In this document: piece after piece, positions 15,464 to 23,895 of the stretch
How positions within the stretch are numbered: the stretch's first letter is position 1
Layout of the letters: each line of letters begins with the position of its first letter
Source: Lachnospiraceae bacterium
Lineage (GTDB): Bacteria > Bacillota > Clostridia > Lachnospirales > Lachnospiraceae
NCBI GenBank assembly: GCA_022510625.1
Contig: JAFLTD010000007.1
Coordinates: forward strand, 1-46,685
Direction of reading: 5' to 3'
Length of the DNA: 46,685 nucleotides
Position numbers and translations under genes: made by a program
The notes under the pieces: generated by a model
What the model was told of the DNA's origin: nothing
Seen by the model: only the letters and a program-made list of their open reading frames with translations
The model's database searches: none

Positions 15464-15540
15464 ACAACGAAAAGTTGTATACATGGAATTATTCAAATTA
15501 GTAGTGTTAACAAAGTTTTTACAACAAAACATTGTATATT
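15464..15540. promoter_or_regulatory. Twin operator-like sites between XRE gene and aminotransferase
   Basis: Site 1 is ACAACGAAAAGTTGTATA (15464-15481) and site 2 is ACAACAAAACATTGTATA (15521-15538), 57 bp apart and in the same orientation. Each is an ACAAC/RTTGT dyad with a 5-nt centre. Site 2 overlaps a possible -10 (TATATT, 15535-15540) just before the aminotransferase ribosome site AGGAGG. The adjacent XRE protein is the obvious candidate binder. Confidence 0.6.
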
Positions 15541-15554
15541 GATAGGAGGTCGCC

Positions 15555-16724
15555 ATGAAAAAATTGAGCGAGAGAACGGAGGGATTTACAGAGTCGGTCA
15601 TACGAAAGATGACAAGAGTGTCTAATCAATACGGGGCGGTCAATCTGTCACAGGGTTTTCCGGATTTTGAACCGCCGAGAGAAATCACGGACAGGCTCGC
15701 CGAGATTGCGGGAATCGGACCGCACCAGTACGCCTTGACGTGGGGAGCGCAGAATTTCAGGGAGGCGCTGGCCAAAAAGCAGGAACATTTTTATGGTATG
15801 AAAGTGGATCCCGACCGGGAGATTGTTGTCACATGCGGAAGCACGGAGGCAATGATGGCGGCGATGATGTCGGTGTGCAATCCGGGTGATAAGGTGGTTA
15901 TCTTTTCACCGTTCTATGAGAACTATGGGGCAGACACGATTCTGTCGGGAGCGGAACCCATTTATGTTGCGTTAAAACCACCGGGCTTCAATTTCGATGG
16001 AGAGGAACTGGAAAATGCCATTAAGCAGCCTGGCGTGAAGGCGCTTGTTCTCTGCAATCCGTCCAATCCGTGCGGGAAGGTATTTACTTATGATGAGCTC
16101 AAAGTGATTGCGGATCTTGTGATTAAATATGACATATATGTCATAACTGACGAGGTCTATGAGCACATTGTGTATGAACCGAATGTGCATACCTGTATCG
16201 CCACGCTGCCCGGAATGAGGGAGAGAACGATCATATGCAATTCCCTGTCCAAGACTTATTCCATCACGGGATGGCGGTTGGGATTTGTCATGGCATCGCC
16301 AGAGATGATCGACAGGGTGAAGAAGGTGCATGATTTCCTGACCGTCGGTGCGGCGGCACCGTTGATGGAAGCCGCGGTTGTAGGGCTTAGGTTTGGAGAT
16401 TCCTATTATGAAGGTCTGCGGGCGCATTACACCCATATGAAGAATTTATTCACGGATGGGCTTAGAGAGATCGGACTGCGGTTCACCAACCCGCAGGGCG
16501 CATACTATGTTCTGGTGGATATCAGTGAATTCGATTACGAGAGTGATATGGATTTCTGTGAAGATTTGGCAAGAAAAGTGGGTGTGGGTGCGGTGCCGGG
16601 CTCCAGCTTCTTTAAAGAGCCGGAGAACCGCTATATCCGTTTCCATTTTGCGAAGCAGGATGCCACACTCAACGACGCACTGAATCGACTCGCGGATATT
16701 CATGTGAAAATGGGGAAAAGATGA
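15555..16724 (+). CDS. PLP-dependent class I/II aminotransferase
   Basis: This 389-residue fold-type I aminotransferase begins 6 nt after AGGAGG. It has NLSQGFPDFEPP near the start, the pyridine-contacting NPSNPCGKVF and ITDEVYEH (Asp and Tyr for PLP), the Schiff-base lysine K233 in NSLSKTYSITGWRLGF, and the C-terminal substrate-carboxylate arginine in NRYIRFHF. The overall pattern resembles aspartate/aromatic/methionine aminotransferases of the MalY/kynurenine-aminotransferase-like group. The specific amino donor cannot be read from sequence. It is divergent from the XRE regulator and ends at a short hairpin against the convergent cotH-like gene. Confidence 0.9.
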   Translation: MKKLSERTEGFTESVIRKMTRVSNQYGAVNLSQGFPDFEPPREITDRLAEIAGIGPHQYALTWGAQNFREALAKKQEHFYGMKVDPDREIVVTCGSTEAMMAAMMSVCNPGDKVVIFSPFYENYGADTILSGAEPIYVALKPPGFNFDGEELENAIKQPGVKALVLCNPSNPCGKVFTYDELKVIADLVIKYDIYVITDEVYEHIVYEPNVHTCIATLPGMRERTIICNSLSKTYSITGWRLGFVMASPEMIDRVKKVHDFLTVGAAAPLMEAAVVGLRFGDSYYEGLRAHYTHMKNLFTDGLREIGLRFTNPQGAYYVLVDISEFDYESDMDFCEDLARKVGVGAVPGSSFFKEPENRYIRFHFAKQDATLNDALNRLADIHVKMGKR

Positions 16725-16730
16725 TACAAT

Positions 16731-16746
16731 CCCCAATGATATGGGG
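16731..16746 (+). terminator. Short terminator after the aminotransferase gene
   Basis: CCCCA (16731-16735) pairs with TGGGG (16742-16746) around a 6-nt loop, and a T-rich stretch follows. It occupies the whole 22-nt gap between convergent genes. The stem is short, so efficiency is uncertain. Confidence 0.45.
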
Positions 16747-18663
16747 TTAGTTTTCTGTTTTTTCAAATATGGCTTTTATAGAAAGGCCCTTTTCTTCGAT
16801 TGAAAGTTGTATTGTTTCATTTGTTCTTTGGTCTTCACTAAGAGCATCGCTTTGCCATTGGACAAAATGATAACCGGCATCGGCAACGGCAGTCAGTGTG
16901 ATCGGATAATCCGTATAGTATTCTCCGGTCCATTTTCCGTCCGCATTAAAAGAGGGTTCAATTGTATTCAGAATAATATGGCCGGATGCGGCGTCATTGA
17001 TTTCCAGATCAACAGATGCAAGTGTTCCGGTTAAATCAAAGTCATCCTTTAGGTATTGTACGATATACGGTTTGCGATTGTCATAAAAATTTTGAATTTT
17101 TAAAACTTCATCCGCATATTTTTTAATTCCCTCATCGCCGAAAAATCTTTTCAGATTTGTTTTTGTCGGTTCTTCCATCAAGGCAATTTGTTCGGAAATA
17201 ATATTATCAACATTTTCGGTTGTAAAAGATGTGTTGACCAGATCCATGAAAGTCGTCGCAAATTGTCTTTTAAAGTCTTCATTTTGGCATAAATTATAGA
17301 AAATGGGACTTTTATCCATAGTGGAGATAAAAGTATCCATACTGATAGCATCAGCACCTAAGGAAGCGGAATTTACATCATACAACATCCATCTCCACCG
17401 GCCATCCTCATATTCGCCGTTGCCCGTTTTATCCACTCGCCATAATGCTTCGTTGCCGCCGGGCCAATCATCATGTCTGGCAATATAAATCTCGGTTGCA
17501 TAATAATCAATATAACTCTGCATATCAATCAATTCGCAAGCGTTCTGATAGTGTGCATCAATGGACATATCATGATAAGTCATATACTCCATCATCTGCG
17601 TGCAGAATTCATGATTATTCTCGGCGTACTCTTCCGGGTCAAGACTTCCGATCAGAATGATGTTATCTTTATCTACATCATAATAGTGACTGAGATATAC
17701 ATTATCATATTTTTCGGTAAGCCAATAAACACCCCAATATTCACCGTCCAAAAACATAGCGTACGGAACGTGATTCATTGTGGCAAAATTTCTGTCAATA
17801 ATCAATCTTGATACCAGCATATCTCGAAATTTTAATATGGCATCATTTCCACCGGTAAACAACGTTACTGTATCTGCCATATACTCTGTATCAAATAAGT
17901 CTACGTAGAATCTACCTTCACCGTCATATTGCTTTCTTGCGTATATATTCATGCTTCGGGGCACGTTTATACGTGAAGAGCCGCCGTGTATGCGAATACC
18001 GCAGTCCTTATTGAGGAGCAGAGTTCTTTCGGAGTCAAATAACTGGATAGTAGCAGCACGTTCCCAAGCAAATCCCCGTTGGTTATAGTTTGCCGTCTGC
18101 GGCTGTGATTCGTCAAATGCGCTGCCCATAACATATATACCGATATCGGGGTCAAATAAATTGTCGGGGTCTGTTACAATGGATATGATATTAATATTTT
18201 CATAACCGACTTTCTCTTCATAGCCTATAAAATAACTTTCTGTTTTAATTTCACTAAAATTTCCGTCTGCATCGCGATATGCACTTCTGACAACCGTACA
18301 TTTATCAATACTATAGTTAAGGGAGGGGGTGATATATGGCGGATAAGCAGTTATGGTGCGTGACAAAAATTCTGAAGACACGTCTGTACATCGAGAGTAT
18401 ACATTCTCATTTGGTGTTGCATCATTTATCAAAATAGGTAATGTATATCTTGTTGAATTTATATTTGGCTCCGAACCGTCAAGGGTATAATAAATCTGGG
18501 TTCCCGGCGGCGAATATAATTCCAACTCAAAAGGTTCCTCATAAAAGCCGGATTCCCTTGAAAATACCAGCTCTGTATATATATTGTCAGTATTAATAAG
18601 TAACAATGCCAAAGTGCCGCATAACACCACAAGACATGCCAAAACGTGCCTTCCGTTCATCAT
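16747..18663 (-). CDS. CotH-family surface protein kinase with chitobiase-like and InlB-like domains
   Basis: The ATG at 18663 overlaps the DUF4956 stop (ATGA) and follows AGGAGA. The 638-residue protein has an N-terminal membrane anchor (about 5-23), a CHB_HEX_C-like beta domain (about 30-95: PPGTQIYYTLDGSEPNI), a CotH kinase domain (about 165-520) and a C-terminal InlB-repeat-like module (GYHFVQWQSD). In the kinase, GGNEALWRV and WMLYDVN mark the metal/ATP site. D429 is the expected catalytic Asp, but the second acidic residue of YDxD is Asn (N431). CotH proteins phosphorylate secreted or coat proteins. Here the enzyme should sit outside the cell, downstream of VTC and DUF4956 genes. The operon looks AT-richer than its surroundings. 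Confidence 0.88.
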   Translation of the reverse strand: MMNGRHVLACLVVLCGTLALLLINTDNIYTELVFSRESGFYEEPFELELYSPPGTQIYYTLDGSEPNINSTRYTLPILINDATPNENVYSRCTDVSSEFLSRTITAYPPYITPSLNYSIDKCTVVRSAYRDADGNFSEIKTESYFIGYEEKVGYENINIISIVTDPDNLFDPDIGIYVMGSAFDESQPQTANYNQRGFAWERAATIQLFDSERTLLLNKDCGIRIHGGSSRINVPRSMNIYARKQYDGEGRFYVDLFDTEYMADTVTLFTGGNDAILKFRDMLVSRLIIDRNFATMNHVPYAMFLDGEYWGVYWLTEKYDNVYLSHYYDVDKDNIILIGSLDPEEYAENNHEFCTQMMEYMTYHDMSIDAHYQNACELIDMQSYIDYYATEIYIARHDDWPGGNEALWRVDKTGNGEYEDGRWRWMLYDVNSASLGADAISMDTFISTMDKSPIFYNLCQNEDFKRQFATTFMDLVNTSFTTENVDNIISEQIALMEEPTKTNLKRFFGDEGIKKYADEVLKIQNFYDNRKPYIVQYLKDDFDLTGTLASVDLEINDAASGHIILNTIEPSFNADGKWTGEYYTDYPITLTAVADAGYHFVQWQSDALSEDQRTNETIQLSIEEKGLSIKAIFEKTEN

Positions 18664-19334
18664 CCTACTGTTTCTCCTGACTCCGCAACCCAATTGACAG
18701 AACGTATACCTGATACAGATGAAAGCTCATCGATAACATCAAGGTTTAGCTCGCCTCGCGTTTTGATTTCCAAGATTAGTTCCTCATGAGCAGAATCTTT
18801 ATTGGCAGTACGAAGTTTCTGGCTGACTACAAAAGGAGAAAGCTTTGCCTGAAACTCAGCCCTGTCAATAGGTTCTCCCTCACCCGTTACAATCAATAAA
18901 TAGCGATTCCATACACCGGGTATCTTACTGGAAATAATAAGTACGATTGCAATGAACAACACAGATGTGAAGGTTAAACGATAATTTTGTGAGCTGACGC
19001 ATAATCCCTCTGCCATTGCCCAGAATATAAACATAGTATCTCTGCTGTCCTTTACCGCTGTCCGAAAACGTACAATTGACAGCGCACCAACCATGCCAAG
19101 GGAAACTGCAATATTGCTGCTGATCATCATCATAACAATAACGGTAATCAGTAACATAGTCACAAGCGACCAATTGAATTTTCTGTTATACACTATCTTT
19201 TCAGATGTAATATAATACGTCAAATAAATGATCATTCCCGTGATCAGACCACACATTAATATTATTAATGTTCTTTTTACTCCGTAGTTTGTACTGTTTG
19301 TGTAAAAATAACTGAGTATTTCATCTTTTGACAT
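18660..19334 (-). CDS. DUF4956-family membrane protein
   Basis: This 224-residue protein has four hydrophobic segments in the first 150 residues, including the DUF4956 hallmark GMVGALSIVRFRTAVKDSRD between helices. It ends in a soluble domain of about 75 residues (from VTGEGEPIDRAEF) that looks like a small alpha/beta regulatory fold. Function is not established for the family. The gene sits between the VTC-domain gene (18-nt gap) and the cotH-like gene (4-nt ATGA overlap), so the three are co-translated. A role as a membrane link between the cytoplasmic VTC protein and the external CotH kinase is my inference. Confidence 0.85.
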   Translation of the reverse strand: MSKDEILSYFYTNSTNYGVKRTLIILMCGLITGMIIYLTYYITSEKIVYNRKFNWSLVTMLLITVIVMMMISSNIAVSLGMVGALSIVRFRTAVKDSRDTMFIFWAMAEGLCVSSQNYRLTFTSVLFIAIVLIISSKIPGVWNRYLLIVTGEGEPIDRAEFQAKLSPFVVSQKLRTANKDSAHEELILEIKTRGELNLDVIDELSSVSGIRSVNWVAESGETVG

Positions 19335-19352
19335 CTTCTGTTCTCCTGATAA

Positions 19353-20072
19353 TTAGTTAAAATCATAATATATTTTGCGTCCTAAACAATATTTGCTGCA
19401 GGAACTCTGTGTTAGATTAAATTGAGTAAGCATAGCGGATATGAAGCCCATGAGTTTTCCGCTGTATTTGATTTCCAAGACTACGTTTTCCCGCATGATA
19501 GGAATATAATGAATATTAGATGCGAAAATGTCCATATTTGTTTCGGAGGATCTAATGTTCATATCTAATGTGATGCGAGTATCATACATGGGATATCTAT
19601 AAGCTAATCTGTCGTACTCGATTTGTACGACAGGATTGTACTGGCCCAGAGTCATGGTACTAAATACTTTTCGACTAACATCAACACTGTGAAAGTATCT
19701 TGTAAGTACACTATAATTTCCAAACGCAAGCTCACTAACATCATTTGCAGATATGATGAAACTATGTTTTTGCTGCCAGTCGCCGTTTTTCTGTTTCAAT
19801 TCCAATTTACATGTTGATGTGACATTATTATAAATTCTGACTCGAATTTTTTTTCTCTTTTCAATCCCTGCAAATTTCTCCGCGAAATCCACGTTTTCTA
19901 TAGAATCAAAATACAGACTTCGCACAGAGTAAGCACCATCGGAACAATGCTCATCTCTTGGTAAAGAATTGTCCAGTCGTGATTTGAGGATCAAAGCTTT
20001 TTCCAGTGGCACAATATACTTTATTTCTTTTCTTAGGGTGAAAGACTCTCCGCTTGTTTTTTGTTCTGTCAT
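19353..20072 (-). CDS. VTC-domain (polyphosphate polymerase-like) protein
   Basis: This 239-residue protein is a stand-alone triphosphate-tunnel (VTC/CYTH-like) domain. Alternating basic and acidic strand residues that would line the tunnel are visible: LRKEIKYIVP (K18), the RVRIY pair, CKLELKQKNG, QIEYDRLAYR, and VLEIKYSGK near the end. The yeast homologue Vtc4 makes inorganic polyphosphate from ATP. This protein lacks SPX and membrane domains, so the DUF4956 partner may provide membrane attachment. It is the first gene of the VTC-DUF4956-CotH operon, with a clear promoter at 20120-20148. The fold is confident; polymerase activity is inferred. Confidence 0.88.
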   Translation of the reverse strand: MTEQKTSGESFTLRKEIKYIVPLEKALILKSRLDNSLPRDEHCSDGAYSVRSLYFDSIENVDFAEKFAGIEKRKKIRVRIYNNVTSTCKLELKQKNGDWQQKHSFIISANDVSELAFGNYSVLTRYFHSVDVSRKVFSTMTLGQYNPVVQIEYDRLAYRYPMYDTRITLDMNIRSSETNMDIFASNIHYIPIMRENVVLEIKYSGKLMGFISAMLTQFNLTQSSCSKYCLGRKIYYDFN

Positions 20073-20119
20073 TATATATTCCTCAGCGTCATATGTTGTG
20101 CCTTCCCGACATTTTATCC

Positions 20120-20148
20120 ATTATAACATCGAAAAAATGTTTATTCAA
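20120..20148 (-). promoter_or_regulatory. Promoter of the VTC-DUF4956-CotH operon
   Basis: On the minus strand TTGAAT (20148-20143) lies 17 nt before TATAAT (20125-20120), and TGT before the -10 makes it an extended -10. The expected leader to the ATG at 20072 is about 40 nt, with GAGGAA as ribosome site. Confidence 0.75.
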
Positions 20149-20192
20149 CACCAACATCATATTTGAATATACTTGGTAAAATTATAGATGAA

Positions 20193-20221
20193 TGGAAATT
20201 ACTTATTGACAATGATATAAT
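20193..20221 (+). promoter_or_regulatory. Promoter of the deoxyinosine glycosylase gene
   Basis: TGGAAA (20193-20198), a 17-nt spacer ending in TGA, and TATAAT (20216-20221) form an extended -10 promoter. A second possible promoter, TTGACA (20206-20211), 19 nt, TATGAT (20231-20236), overlaps it. Confidence 0.55.
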
Positions 20222-20290
20222 TTTGTTGCTTATGATAATCAGCTGTTTGAATGAAAAAGAAAGAAGAACATTACAGAGGAAGAATTTACC

Positions 20291-20770
20291 ATGTTACGCC
20301 ATACAATCGACCCTGTCTATGACAGCCATTCCGAAATTTTAATACTCGGCAGTTTTCCGTCCGTGAAATCGCGGGAACAGCAGTTTTTCTACGGGCATAA
20401 GCAGAACCGCTTCTGGCGTGTCATGGCGCGGGTGCTGGACTGTGCGGTACCCGAGGATATCACACAGAAGCGTGACATGCTACTGTCTCATCATGTGGCC
20501 TTGTGGGATGTGATTGCAAGCTGTGAGATCACAGGTTCTTCAGATGCGAGTATACGTAATGTGCGCCCGAATGACCTGTCACAGATTTTATCACAGGCAG
20601 ACATCCGCGCGATCTATGCCAACGGTTCCAAGGCATATCAACTGTATCAGAAATATATTTATCCGGTGAACGGACGGGAAGTTAAACTTCTGCCCTCCAC
20701 CAGTCCGGCGAATGCGGGATACTCACTGGAGAGATTGGTGGAAGCGTGGAGTGTAATACTTCATGATTAA
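20291..20770 (+). CDS. DNA-deoxyinosine (hypoxanthine-DNA) glycosylase
   Basis: This 159-residue single-domain protein belongs to the uracil-DNA-glycosylase superfamily, in the hypoxanthine-DNA glycosylase branch. It has ILILGSFPSVKSREQQFFYGHKQNRFW near the N-terminus (active-site loop and base pocket), the central HHVALWDVI, and the C-terminal LLPSTSPANAGYS intercalation loop. It should excise deaminated adenine (hypoxanthine) from DNA in base excision repair. AGAGGAAG precedes the ATG. Its last four bases overlap the end of the convergent trkH gene, so no terminator fits between them. Confidence 0.9.
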   Translation: MLRHTIDPVYDSHSEILILGSFPSVKSREQQFFYGHKQNRFWRVMARVLDCAVPEDITQKRDMLLSHHVALWDVIASCEITGSSDASIRNVRPNDLSQILSQADIRAIYANGSKAYQLYQKYIYPVNGREVKLLPSTSPANAGYSLERLVEAWSVILHD

Positions 20771-22263
20771 GATTGCAGCTTTTTAATGCTGCGCATGCTC
20801 TTTTTGTATGCAAACAGATCTTTCCATATGGACGGATGGAACAGGAGCAGGAGCGGGAACAGTTCCAGTCTGCCTGCAAGCATGTCGAACATCAGGACAT
20901 ATTTGGCGAAGGGCGAGAAGAAACTGAAGTTCTCTGCAGGTCCCACCATTTCCAGACCGGGACCTATGTTGTTGATCGTGGCGGCAACCGCCGTGAATCC
21001 CGTAATCAGGTCCGTGCCGTCAAAAGAGATCAGGAACACCGACAGGACGAAAAGGACGATGAATGTGATGATATATACGTTGACCGTGCGAACGACTTCA
21101 TGTTCGATAGGCTTATCGTCCATCTGCACGATCTTAATGCTCTTGGGGTGGATATAGGACGCAAACTCTTTTCTCACTGTCTTAAAAAGAATGACAAAGC
21201 GAGAGACTTTGATACCACCGCCCGTACTTCCCGCACATGCGCCCACGAACATCAACATGACAAGCACAACCTTGCAGTTGGTATCCCAGGCGTTGAAGTC
21301 AGTAGTGGAGAATCCGGTCGTAGTGATGATGGAGGCGACCTGAAAAGCAGACTGTGTCAATGCATTGAAGGCGTTGGCACACGTATGTAATATATTGATG
21401 AAGATAATCCCAACGGAAACCAGGATGATCAGTAAATAGTATCGAATTTCCTCAATCTTCAAGGCTCTTTTGATCTTGCCGAAGATGATCAGATAGTAAG
21501 CATTGAAGTTGATGCCGAAAAGAATCATGAAGATTGTAACGACCCATTGCAGATAAGGAGAGTAACCGGCGATACTGTCATTCTTGATGCCGAAGCCTCC
21601 GGTTCCGGCTGTGCCGAAACCGGTACATATCGCATCAAAGAGAGGCATTCTGCCAAGCAGAAGCAGCACAATTTCAGTGACGGTCATACCGAGATAGATC
21701 ATATAGAGAAACCGCGCTGTATATCGCACCTTAGGCACCAACTTGCCCACCGAAGGACCCGGGCTTTCCGCACGCATCAGGTTAATGTTGGAGCCGCCGC
21801 TCATCGGGACGATGGCGAGCAGGAATACGAGCACGCCCATACCGCCGACCCAGTGTGTAAAACTGCGCCAGAATAAGGAACAGTGGGAGAGTGCTTCCAC
21901 ATTGTTAAGGATGCTTGCGCCGGTGGTTGTAAAGCCGGAGATCGTCTCGAATAAAGCGTCCGTAAAAGCAGGAATCTCGCCTGTCAGACAGAACGGGAGA
22001 CATCCGAAGAAACTTAAGAATATCCAGCTGAGCGCGGTGGTGATGCAGCCCTCTTTCAGATAGAAAACGTTGTTTGCGGGTTTTCTTCTGGTCATCAGAA
22101 GTCCCAACAGAAAACACGCCGCAGCCACGGGCAGGTACCACAGCCCCTCCGGCTCGGCGTAAATAAGCGCAACCAAGCAGGGAAGCAGCAGGAGAACTGC
22201 TTCTGTCTTTAAAACATTTCCTAAGATAAAGCGAATAATTGAACTGTTCATATGTGTGTCCAT
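20767..22263 (-). CDS. trkH: TrkH/KtrB-family potassium uptake channel subunit
   Basis: This 498-residue membrane protein has the four repeated pore loops of the Trk/Ktr/HKT family. The selectivity-filter glycines are visible in TISGFTTTGASIL, FGTAGTGGFG, ITTTGFSTTDF and ATINNIGPGLEMVG. It forms the K+ pathway; the cytoplasmic regulator is the upstream trkA product, 36 nt away in the same direction. It probably has ten hydrophobic segments, including a longer N-terminal pair as in TrkH. It overlaps the glycosylase gene by four bases at its 3' end. A K+ channel gene also lies at 3861-4811. Confidence 0.93.
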   Translation of the reverse strand: MDTHMNSSIIRFILGNVLKTEAVLLLLPCLVALIYAEPEGLWYLPVAAACFLLGLLMTRRKPANNVFYLKEGCITTALSWIFLSFFGCLPFCLTGEIPAFTDALFETISGFTTTGASILNNVEALSHCSLFWRSFTHWVGGMGVLVFLLAIVPMSGGSNINLMRAESPGPSVGKLVPKVRYTARFLYMIYLGMTVTEIVLLLLGRMPLFDAICTGFGTAGTGGFGIKNDSIAGYSPYLQWVVTIFMILFGINFNAYYLIIFGKIKRALKIEEIRYYLLIILVSVGIIFINILHTCANAFNALTQSAFQVASIITTTGFSTTDFNAWDTNCKVVLVMLMFVGACAGSTGGGIKVSRFVILFKTVRKEFASYIHPKSIKIVQMDDKPIEHEVVRTVNVYIITFIVLFVLSVFLISFDGTDLITGFTAVAATINNIGPGLEMVGPAENFSFFSPFAKYVLMFDMLAGRLELFPLLLLFHPSIWKDLFAYKKSMRSIKKLQS

Positions 22264-22299
22264 ACCCTTTCACGGTACGTATTTTGTTTGATCACTCCG

Positions 22300-23700
22300 T
22301 CAGCTTAAAATATCCTGAATCGAATTAAATCCCGTATGTGTTGTAACGATCATGACAGTGTCGCCGACTTTGATACAGTCCTGACCACTGGGAATGATGA
22401 TTGTTCCGTTTCTGTTGATAAAGGAAATCAGCAGGTCCTTCTTGAGATTCAGATCCATCAACGGAATATTTGTCAGGCTGGACTCGCTTTCCACACGAAA
22501 TTCAATCGCCTCAACGCGGGAGTCGAACATATGGTAGAGCGTCTCGATGTTGCTGTTCATGGAATCTTTTTTGGCGCGGACGTAAGCGATGATCGCCTCC
22601 GAGGTAATGAACTTCGGATAAATCACGCTCCCCAGATCAAGATTGTTCACGACATTCTTGAAATTGATACGGTTGATTTTCGTGATTGCCTTCGCCTGAG
22701 AAACCTTCTTGGCGTAAAGCGTCAGCAGAATGTTCTCCTCATCAATACCCGTCAAGGGGACAAAGGACTCTGCGTATTCGATCCCTTCTTCCTTGAGAAG
22801 TTCCTCATTAGTGCCGTCCCCGTTGATAATGACGGCTCTCGGCAGAAGAATGCTCAGTTCCTTGCAACGCTCCGGATCGCTGTCGATGATTTTGACGGCA
22901 ATTCCCATGTTGACAAGCAGAGATGCAAGATAGTAGGCGGATATACCGCCGCCGATGATCATAGTATTATTAACGGACTGAGTCTTAAAGCCGATTTTTT
23001 GTAAAAATTCCTTGGCGGTTGTTCTCGATGCGACGAAGGAGATCAAATCGCCCTTTAGTATGCGGAAATTACCGGAAGGTATGTAAATATCCTTGTCACG
23101 CTCCACGGCACAGATTAGAACTTTGTCCGCGAGGCTTTTGCCGATCGTCTTTCCCAGATCCATGATCGTCATACCGTCCAATCGGTTGCCGTCCGGCACT
23201 TTGATTTTGATCATCTCCGCATGGCCGTGTGCAAAAGTGCTCACTTCAAGCGCAGTAGGAAGGCAGAGGATACGCACCGCCTCGCGCGCCGCCTCCAGTT
23301 CGGGATTGATGATCATGGCAAGACCCAGTTTTTCCCTCAGGTATCTGACCTCTTTGCTGTAATCCGGTGTGCGGACTCTGGCGATGGCGGAACAGTTGCC
23401 GACACGCTTGGCAACCGTACAGCACAGAAGATTCAACTCATCGGAACCTGTCACGGCGATAATCAAATCGGTATCCGCGATATCGGCCTCCATCTGCACG
23501 CTGTAGCTGGCACCGTTGCCGACAATTCCCATTACATCGTACAGATTTGTCATTTCCTGAATGATCTGTGGGTCTTTATCTATAAGGGTAATATCATGCC
23601 CCTCTTTCATTAATTGGGAAACCAGTGTCTGACCTACTTTGCCGCACCCGACAATAATAATCTTCAGACCCTGTCCCTTGTTGTTTTTTTGCTTAAACAT
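22300..23700 (-). CDS. trkA: Trk potassium transporter peripheral regulator TrkA
   Basis: I start at the ATG at 23700 (MFKQKNNKGQGLKIIIVGCGKVGQ), preceded by GGAGA. A TTG 12 codons upstream lies at the predicted transcript start, because an extended -10 (TGCTATATT, 23749-23741) places initiation near 23734. The 466 residues hold two tandem RCK units, each with an NAD(H)-binding Rossmann domain (IIIVGCGKVGQTLVSQL; TMIIGGGISAYYLASLL) and a TrkA-C domain. This arrangement is normal for TrkA. It binds nucleotides and gates the TrkH channel encoded 36 nt downstream. Confidence 0.93.
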   Translation of the reverse strand: MFKQKNNKGQGLKIIIVGCGKVGQTLVSQLMKEGHDITLIDKDPQIIQEMTNLYDVMGIVGNGASYSVQMEADIADTDLIIAVTGSDELNLLCCTVAKRVGNCSAIARVRTPDYSKEVRYLREKLGLAMIINPELEAAREAVRILCLPTALEVSTFAHGHAEMIKIKVPDGNRLDGMTIMDLGKTIGKSLADKVLICAVERDKDIYIPSGNFRILKGDLISFVASRTTAKEFLQKIGFKTQSVNNTMIIGGGISAYYLASLLVNMGIAVKIIDSDPERCKELSILLPRAVIINGDGTNEELLKEEGIEYAESFVPLTGIDEENILLTLYAKKVSQAKAITKINRINFKNVVNNLDLGSVIYPKFITSEAIIAYVRAKKDSMNSNIETLYHMFDSRVEAIEFRVESESSLTNIPLMDLNLKKDLLISFINRNGTIIIPSGQDCIKVGDTVMIVTTHTGFNSIQDILS

Positions 23701-23895
23701 ATCTGCTCTCCGTTTATCTGTAATTCGTACATGCAACTATAATATAGCACCTTATGGGGAAAAAAGCATTAGTTTTTTTCTTGGGTCATCGCAAATCAAA
23801 ATATGTCTAAGAAAGTTGTTTTCTGTAATGAGCCGTTATGGTAGAATAAATGTACAATGTGGGGGATATGGAACAGGAAAGGTGGAAGTGGGGTT

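Noticed and set aside
23701-23736. TTG at 23736 as the start of trkA, adding 12 residues
   Set aside because: The predicted transcript start is near 23734, and the ATG at 23700 has a GGAGA ribosome site and gives the normal TrkA N-terminus.
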